NCBI RefSeq assembly: GCF_030646165.1
Contig: NZ_JAUTDO010000004.1
Location: 186,001 to 250,000 of the forward strand
Direction: 5' to 3'
DNA: 64,000 nt
DNA from: Conexibacter sp. CPCC 206217
GTDB lineage: Bacteria > Actinomycetota > Thermoleophilia > Solirubrobacterales > Solirubrobacteraceae
In this document: positions 57,471 to 64,000 of the stretch, piece by piece
Layout: every line of letters starts with the position of its first letter
Position numbering within the stretch: position 1 is the stretch's first letter
Program-made: the position numbers and the translations under genes
The notes under the pieces: generated by a model
Databases searched by the model: none
What the model was told of the DNA's origin: nothing
Seen by the model: the letters and a program-made list of their open reading frames with translations, nothing else

Positions 57471-58103
57471 ATGGGCGAGCTGCTGTCCGTCAACGTCGCG
57501 CGGCCGGAGCCGATCGGGCTCAGACGCGGGCAGCCGGTCGGCAGCGCGATTCGCAAGCGACCCGTCGCGGGCCGCTTGCGCGTCGAGGGCGTCAACGTCG
57601 CCGGGGACCAGCAGGCCGACTGGCGCGTGCACGGCGGTCCCGACAAGGCCGTCTACGCCTACGCGCGTGAGGACGAGGAGTGGTGGGCGACCGAGCTGGG
57701 GCGCGAGATCCCCGCCGGCGAGATGTTCGGCGAGAACCTCACCACGCGCGGGATCGACTGCACCAACGCCGTGATCGGCGAGCGCTGGCGGATCGGGACG
57801 ACGGTGCTGGAGGTCTGCCAGCCGCGCGTGCCCTGCTACAAGCTGGGCCTGCGCTTCGACGACCCGCTGATGCTGAAGCGGTTCGCGCTCGCCTCGCGGC
57901 CGGGCGCCTACCTGCGGATCGTCGAGGAGGGCGAGCTCGGCGCCGGCGACGCGGTCGAGCTGCTGGAGCGCCCCGGCCACGGCGTCACGATCCGCCTCGT
58001 CGCCGACGCGATGCTGCTCGACGAGACGCTGCTGGAGCAGACGCTCGCCGCCCCGCAGCTGCCGGCCCCGCTGCGCGACTGGATCGAGCAGCGGGCCGAC
58101 TGA
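57471..58103 (+). CDS. MOSC-domain protein (YiiM-like)
   Basis: A 210-residue molybdenum-cofactor sulfurase C-terminal type protein. DWRVHGGPDKAVYAYAREDE is the family signature, GEMFGENLTTRG follows, and the conserved Cys lies in CQPRVPCYKLGLRF. YiiM homologues reduce N-hydroxylated compounds with a Mo cofactor. The ATG lies soon after TACCCT without a Shine-Dalgarno, 23 bases after the AhpD-like stop. Confidence 0.9.
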   Translation: MGELLSVNVARPEPIGLRRGQPVGSAIRKRPVAGRLRVEGVNVAGDQQADWRVHGGPDKAVYAYAREDEEWWATELGREIPAGEMFGENLTTRGIDCTNAVIGERWRIGTTVLEVCQPRVPCYKLGLRFDDPLMLKRFALASRPGAYLRIVEEGELGAGDAVELLERPGHGVTIRLVADAMLLDETLLEQTLAAPQLPAPLRDWIEQRAD

Positions 58104-58133
58104 AGCGGTCGGCGCCCTCGGCCCGCGCCGCTC

Positions 58134-59486
58134 CTACAGCAGGAACGTGAAGATCGGCGAGCCGGGCGGGACCTGCTCGATCTGCAGCGGGCTGCGCTCC
58201 ATCCGCTCCAGCAGCGCCGGCAAGTCGGGCGCGCGCTCCAGCTCGATGCCGACGAGCGCCGGCCCGGTCTCGCGGTTGTTCTTCTTGACGTACTCGAACA
58301 CGACGATGTCCTCGCCCTGCGCCAGCACGTCGTCGAGGAAGTGGCGCAGCGCGCCCGGCTCCTGCGGGAACGTGACGAGGAAGTAGTGGCGCAGGCCCTC
58401 GTGCACCATCGAGCGCTCGACGACCTCGCTGTAGCGGCTGACGTCGTTGTTGCCGCCGGAGACGATGCAGGCGACGGCGCCCTGCGGCGGGCGGCGCAGG
58501 AACCCGCGCGCGGCGGCGCTGGCGAGCGCGCCGGCCGGCTCGGCGATGATCCCGTCGGACTGGTAGAGGTCGAGCATCTCGGTGCAGACCGCGCCCTCGG
58601 GCACCGCCACGACCTCGTCGACGAGGTCGCGCACGAGCGGATACGTCAGCTCCCCGACGCGCCCGACCGCGGCGCCGTCGACGAACGTGTCGACGTGCGC
58701 GAGCGAGACCGGCCCGCCGCCGCTCAGCGCGGCGCCCATGCTGGCCGCCCCCGCCGGCTCGGCGCCGACGACGCGGATCCCCGGCTGGTGGCGCTTGAGC
58801 CACAGCGCGACGCCGGCTGCGAGCCCGCCGCCGCCGATCGGCACCACGACGGTGTCGATCTCGCAGCCGGCCGCGGCGGCCTGCTCGGCCAGCTCGAGCG
58901 CGACGGTTCCCTGTCCCGCGATCGTGCGCGCGTCGTCGAACGGGTGGACATGGATCGCGCCGGTCCGCTCGCTGTCGGCGTGCGCGGCGGCGCTCGCCTC
59001 GTCGTAGGAGCGCCCGGCGATCACCGGCTCGATCCACTCGCCGCCGATGTCGGCGATCCGCTGGCGCTTCTGGCGCGGCGTGTTGGTCGGCAGGAAGACG
59101 CGGCCCCTGATGCGCAGCTCGCGGCAGGCGAACGCGAGCCCCTGCCCGTGGTTGCCGGCCGAGGCGCAGACGACGCCGCGCTCGCGCTCCTCCGCGCTCA
59201 GCGTCGAGATCAGGTTGTACGCACCGCGCGCCTTGTAGGAGCGGCAGACCTGCATGTCCTCGCGCTTCAGCAGCACCGGCACGCCCAGCCGCGCGCTCAG
59301 CCGCTCGCTCGGCTCCAACGGCGTGCGCTTGACGACCGCTGCCAGGCGCTGCGCGGCCTGCTGAATCGCGGCCGCGGTCAGCCCGGTGCCGGCGGGCGCC
59401 GCGATCTCCTCGGTGCCGGCAATCGCCGCGACGGCGCGGGCGTCGGCGTCTTCGGCGTCGGGAGCGTGAGCGGGATCGGCGGGCAT
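58134..59486 (-). CDS. ilvA: Threonine ammonia-lyase (biosynthetic, short form)
   Basis: A 450-residue PLP enzyme that converts threonine to 2-oxobutanoate, the first step to isoleucine. The PLP lysine is in VCRSYKARGAYN, SAGNHGQGLAFACREL binds the phosphate/substrate, and VVVPIGGGGLAAG is the glycine loop. The C-terminal about 90 residues (HYFLVTFPQEPGALRHFL) form a single ACT-like regulatory domain, as in the short Gram-positive form. Ends LQIEQVPPGSPIFTFLL. Confidence 0.94.
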   Translation of the reverse strand: MPADPAHAPDAEDADARAVAAIAGTEEIAAPAGTGLTAAAIQQAAQRLAAVVKRTPLEPSERLSARLGVPVLLKREDMQVCRSYKARGAYNLISTLSAEERERGVVCASAGNHGQGLAFACRELRIRGRVFLPTNTPRQKRQRIADIGGEWIEPVIAGRSYDEASAAAHADSERTGAIHVHPFDDARTIAGQGTVALELAEQAAAAGCEIDTVVVPIGGGGLAAGVALWLKRHQPGIRVVGAEPAGAASMGAALSGGGPVSLAHVDTFVDGAAVGRVGELTYPLVRDLVDEVVAVPEGAVCTEMLDLYQSDGIIAEPAGALASAAARGFLRRPPQGAVACIVSGGNNDVSRYSEVVERSMVHEGLRHYFLVTFPQEPGALRHFLDDVLAQGEDIVVFEYVKKNNRETGPALVGIELERAPDLPALLERMERSPLQIEQVPPGSPIFTFLL

Positions 59487-59496
59487 GCAGCCAAAT

Positions 59497-60027
59497 CTAC
59501 CCGCGGCCGGGATCGACCAGCTCGCCGGCGAGCAGGTCCATCAGCAGGCCGTCGCGCCAGCTGCCGTCGGGCGCCCGCTCGTAGCGGCGCATGACGCCGA
59601 CGGGACGGAAGCCGATCCGCGTGTAGACGCCGATCGCGCGCGTGTTCGCGGCGGCCGGGTCGATCGTGAGGCGGTGGTGGCCGCGCGCGCCGAGCAGGTG
59701 GCGTGCGAGCGCGACGAGCGCGTCGGTGCCGATCCCGCGGCCGTGATGGCTCGGGTGCAGGGCGATGTCGATGCCGGCGTGGCGGTACATCGGCTCCGGC
59801 TCCTCCCACGACTGGATCAGGCCGACGGGCCGCGCGCCGCCGCCGCCGAGCAGCTCGATCGCATAGCTGGTCTCACCAGGCTCCAGCCTGACGAGCGCGT
59901 GCAGGTCGTCCTCCTGCTCGCCCCACCAGCGCGCGACCTCCGGCTCGGCGAGCAGCTCGCGCAGCCACGGCACGTCCGCCACCGTCACCCGCCGCAGCCG
60001 CACCAGCCGTCCGCCGATCGTCTCCAT
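59497..60027 (-). CDS. GNAT acetyltransferase (AAC(6')-like)
   Basis: A 176-residue N-acetyltransferase. GIDIALHPSHHGRGIGTDAL contains the acetyl-CoA loop (Arg/Gln-x-x-Gly-x-Gly/Ala), and ANTRAIGVYTRIGFRPVGVM is motif B. The layout, with WWGEQEDDL near the start and DGLLMDLLAGEL at the end, resembles aminoglycoside 6'-N-acetyltransferases. Resistance cannot be inferred from this alone. Ten bases separate it from ilvA. Confidence 0.88.
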   Translation of the reverse strand: METIGGRLVRLRRVTVADVPWLRELLAEPEVARWWGEQEDDLHALVRLEPGETSYAIELLGGGGARPVGLIQSWEEPEPMYRHAGIDIALHPSHHGRGIGTDALVALARHLLGARGHHRLTIDPAAANTRAIGVYTRIGFRPVGVMRRYERAPDGSWRDGLLMDLLAGELVDPGRG

Positions 60028-60088
60028 CAGGACAGTCTGCCGCAGCCGCCCCGCACCGTCGCCGCAAGCCCGTCACCATGCAGGGCCG

Positions 60089-61943
<1,855 letters not shown>

Positions 61944-61945
<2 letters not shown>

Positions 61946-61992
61946 GGACCGCAGGATCACCGCCGCCGTGCGGCAGCGATCCTGCGGTCCTC
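61944..61992. terminator. Bidirectional two-tier hairpin
   Basis: Outer stem of 15 perfect base pairs (GAGGACCGCAGGATC with its complement, 61944-61958 and 61978-61992) encloses an inner five-base-pair stem (GCCGC/GCGGC). It sits between the convergent ABC-F and DsbA-like genes and overlaps the ABC-F stop. Confidence 0.75.
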
Positions 61993-61997
61993 GCGCG

Positions 61998-62591
61998 TCA
62001 GGCCGTCGCGAGCGCCTTGGCGGCCGCTTCGAGTCTGTCGTCGCCCCAGAAGAGGCGGTCGCCGACCGCGATCGTGGGGGCGCCGGTGACGCCGCGCTCG
62101 CGCGCCGCGTCGGTGTTCGCACGCAGGCGCGCCTTGATCTCCGGCCGCCGCACGCCCTCCGCGACCGCGTCGCGCGGGACGCCAACGGCATCGGCCGCGT
62201 CGAGCAGGACGTCCAGCTCTCTGAGGTTGAGCCCGCGCCCGAGGCCGGCGTCGAACAGCGCGAGCGCCATCTCACGCTGACGCCCGTGCTCGTCCGCGAC
62301 GAGCACCGCGCGCAGCGCCGGGATCGAATAGGTCGCTCTCGGGAAGCCGGACGGCCAGACGAGCGGCAGCCCGCGTGCGGCCGCACGCCGCTCGCACTCG
62401 CGCATGTGTCCCTCGCGCACCGTCCCCTCCTGCCACGACCACGGCACCTTGCCGATCTCCAGCAGCAGCGCCCCGAACGCGATCGGCACCCAGCGCGGCG
62501 CGACCGGCAGCAGCGCGTCGACGCGGTGGGCGGCGAGGTAGGCGTACGGCGAGCTGACGTCGTAGTAGAAGACCGGCGGCTCAGGCGGCAC
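61998..62591 (-). CDS. DsbA-like/2-hydroxychromene-2-carboxylate isomerase family protein
   Basis: A 197-residue thioredoxin-fold protein with a helical insert. The opening FYYDVSSPYAYLAAHRV places Ser in the position of the DsbA first Cys, as in HCCA isomerases and kappa-class glutathione transferases. GVTGAPTIAVGDRLFWGDDRLE is the cis-Pro loop and C-terminal signature. With no Cys pair it is not a disulfide oxidoreductase. A glutathione- or mycothiol-type cofactor is possible. Confidence 0.88.
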   Translation of the reverse strand: MPPEPPVFYYDVSSPYAYLAAHRVDALLPVAPRWVPIAFGALLLEIGKVPWSWQEGTVREGHMRECERRAAARGLPLVWPSGFPRATYSIPALRAVLVADEHGRQREMALALFDAGLGRGLNLRELDVLLDAADAVGVPRDAVAEGVRRPEIKARLRANTDAARERGVTGAPTIAVGDRLFWGDDRLEAAAKALATA

Positions 62592-62700
62592 GCGTCCGAG
62601 CGTACGGCGCGGGCGGCGAGCAGGGACCCGGTCGAAGCGACAGCGGGGGCTTCGCGACGGCGACGCGCGCCGGCCGCCCGGCCTGCAACCCTGTCGGGCG

Positions 62701-63921
62701 ATGTCAGACGTCGATTCGCTTCAGAACTCCGAGGAGGCCGTCGCGCAGCTGCGCCAGGAGGCCGCCGACGCCACGCACCGCGCTGCGATCGAGCAGCTGC
62801 GCAAGGCTCCGCTGGCCGACACGGCCAGCAAGGCGCAGCGGCGCGTGAGCGCGACGCTCGACCACGTGCGCAGCTCGACGAACATGCGCGAGGGCCCGCT
62901 GCCGGAGGTCGAGGAGCTGGCGATCTCGCTGCTGGAGACCGGCCTGCTGCACCCGCCGCTGGTGCGCGAGACCGGTGACGGCGACGTCCCCTACGAGCTG
63001 GTCGCCGGCGCCCGCCGGCTGGCCGCGATGCGGCTCGTGGACGAGGCGGAGGGCACGCCGCGCACGTGGGACCTCGACCTGCGCGTCGGGATGACGCGGC
63101 GCGAGGCGCTGACGCTGCAGTTCGCCGAGAACTTCCATCAGAGAAAGCCCGAGCCGATCATGTTCGCGCGCGCCGTGCGCCAGATCATGATCGAGGACCC
63201 GGAGCTGACCGCGGCCGAGGTCTCGCGCATGACCGGCGCGCCGGCCGAGTGGACGCGCAGCGCGCTGAAGCTGCTGGAGCTGCCCGCGATCGCCGAGCGC
63301 GTCGAGGCCGGCGACCTCGCCTTCACCGCCGCCGACATGGTGCGTCGCGCGATCTCGACCGGGCGCGTCAGCGAAGCAGATGCGATCGAGCTGGCCGGCA
63401 GAGCGGCCGACGGCGACATCACGACCGGCGAGCTGAGAAGAGCGGTCGGCTACGTGCCGCCGAAGCCCGAGAACTACGACGAGCTGGCCGGCGAGCTGGA
63501 CAGAGCGCGCTGGGACGCCAGACGCGCGGCCGAGAACGGCGGCGCGGCCTCCGACGCCGACCAGCGCGACTGGGAGCGAGGCGGCCACGAGCAGGAGCCC
63601 GGCTTCTCCGCCGGCGCCGCGCCGCTGGACCCCGCCGCCGGCGGCGCGCGCCCCGACACGACCGCGGGCGAGAGCGCCGAGGACGCCGAGCGGCGCGCGA
63701 GCGAGCTGGACGCCTACCTGCTCGGCCGCGTCCTCAACGAGGTCGCCGACGAGTACCGCGAGCTGCTCGGGATCGTCGACGACGGGGAGTCCTTCCAGTA
63801 CGCCTTCGCGCTGCGCCCGTACGAGCGCGTCGCGGCGCTGCGGATGCTCGCGAGAAAGCTGCTGGAGGCGGACCGCAACCCGCCGCGCGAGCTGGCTCAC
63901 CTGACGCGCGCGGGGGTCTGA
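62701..63921 (+). CDS. ParB-like protein (orphan)
   Basis: A 406-residue protein. Residues about 55-150 are a ParB N-terminal domain (LPEVEELAISLLETGLLHPP, ELVAGARRLAAMRLVDEA and FAENFHQRKPEPIMFARAVR). About 155-200 is a helix-turn-helix (LTAAEVSRMTGAPAEWTRSA). The C-terminal half is acidic and low-complexity, then helical. The usual GERRxRA nucleotide motif is GARRLAA. No parA or parS-like repeat is in the window, so a role apart from chromosome partition is possible. Confidence 0.85.
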   Translation: MSDVDSLQNSEEAVAQLRQEAADATHRAAIEQLRKAPLADTASKAQRRVSATLDHVRSSTNMREGPLPEVEELAISLLETGLLHPPLVRETGDGDVPYELVAGARRLAAMRLVDEAEGTPRTWDLDLRVGMTRREALTLQFAENFHQRKPEPIMFARAVRQIMIEDPELTAAEVSRMTGAPAEWTRSALKLLELPAIAERVEAGDLAFTAADMVRRAISTGRVSEADAIELAGRAADGDITTGELRRAVGYVPPKPENYDELAGELDRARWDARRAAENGGAASDADQRDWERGGHEQEPGFSAGAAPLDPAAGGARPDTTAGESAEDAERRASELDAYLLGRVLNEVADEYRELLGIVDDGESFQYAFALRPYERVAALRMLARKLLEADRNPPRELAHLTRAGV

Positions 63922-63932
63922 GCCGGCGCTGT

Positions 63933-63956
63933 CCGGCTCGCCGTGTGGCGAGCCGG
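63933..63956 (+). terminator. Hairpin after the ParB-like gene
   Basis: CCGGCTCGCC / GGCGAGCCGG, ten perfect base pairs with a GTGT loop, eleven bases after the stop. The downstream arm sequence is repeated once more as GCGAGCCGGC near 63965, offering an alternative pairing. Nothing else is seen to the window end. Confidence 0.6.
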
Positions 63957-64000
63957 CCGGCGCAGCGAGCCGGCCGCCGGCGACGCGTTCCGCCGCGGCA

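Overview
The window is very GC-rich, densely packed DNA from an actinobacterium. Four-base ATGA or GTGA start/stop overlaps recur, leaderless-looking promoters with TAGGAT-type -10 boxes sit a few bases before some starts, and there are many secreted Ala/Gly-rich proteins. The style fits Thermoleophilia/Solirubrobacterales such as Conexibacter; this is an impression from composition and gene content, not a database match. I saw no rRNA, tRNA, CRISPR array, transposase or integrase.

Left third (1-20.9 kb): one large catabolic supercluster, nearly all on the minus strand. It holds DhaK/DhaL-type kinase subunits, a fused FAH-RraA enzyme and a DapA-family lyase (these two on the plus strand), an FCD-type GntR regulator, a cytochrome P450, a 3-hydroxyisobutyrate dehydrogenase-type enzyme, a carboxymuconolactone decarboxylase-type protein, two aldehyde dehydrogenases, a GMC oxidoreductase with a gluconate-dehydrogenase subunit-3 partner, a SnoaL-like protein, an SMP-30 lactonase, a complete ribose-type ABC importer, and a homoprotocatechuate 2,3-dioxygenase beside its semialdehyde dehydrogenase. 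A CTATAGGAT-centred, often palindromic motif lies in front of six of these transcription units, so the region looks like a single regulon. The inferred logic is import of a substrate, oxidation and demethylation, extradiol ring cleavage, then decarboxylation and aldol cleavage to central metabolites. The substrate itself is unknown.

20.9-31.8 kb: mixed accessory enzymes. These are a NAD(P)-binding protein, a sulfotransferase-family protein, an Ntn hydrolase, an FAD monooxygenase, a DUF1772/NmrA pair divergent from an AraC regulator, a RibD/DHFR-fold reductase, a large secreted glycine-rich protein and a methyltransferase. 31.9-37.3 kb encodes exported proteins: a phosphoesterase with a Thr/Pro repeat stalk, a TIGR03118 beta-propeller-like protein and an S53 peptidase.

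38.2-44.7 kb: a compact nucleotide module. It has canonical thymidylate synthase, dihydrofolate reductase and HIT genes on the minus strand. Flanking them on the plus strand are a second, highly divergent thymidylate-synthase-like protein with an extra N-terminal domain, a HAD protein lacking the second motif-I Asp, a ParB/sulfiredoxin-like protein, an RfaE-type nucleotidyltransferase and a two-domain deaminase. This is the best candidate for undescribed biochemistry in the window.

44.9-64 kb: a secreted PKD protein, an orphan nitrile-hydratase accessory protein, a secreted GH3 glucosidase, an ArsR-SulP pair, a Rho_N-type small protein, an LCP cell-wall ligase, a FitAB/VapBC-type toxin-antitoxin pair, a DHA2 efflux pump, an AhpD-like protein, a MOSC protein, threonine ammonia-lyase, a GNAT acetyltransferase, an ABC-F protein, a DsbA/HCCA-isomerase-like protein and an orphan ParB-like protein. 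Several long perfect palindromes (28-36 bp) and other inverted repeats lie between these genes.
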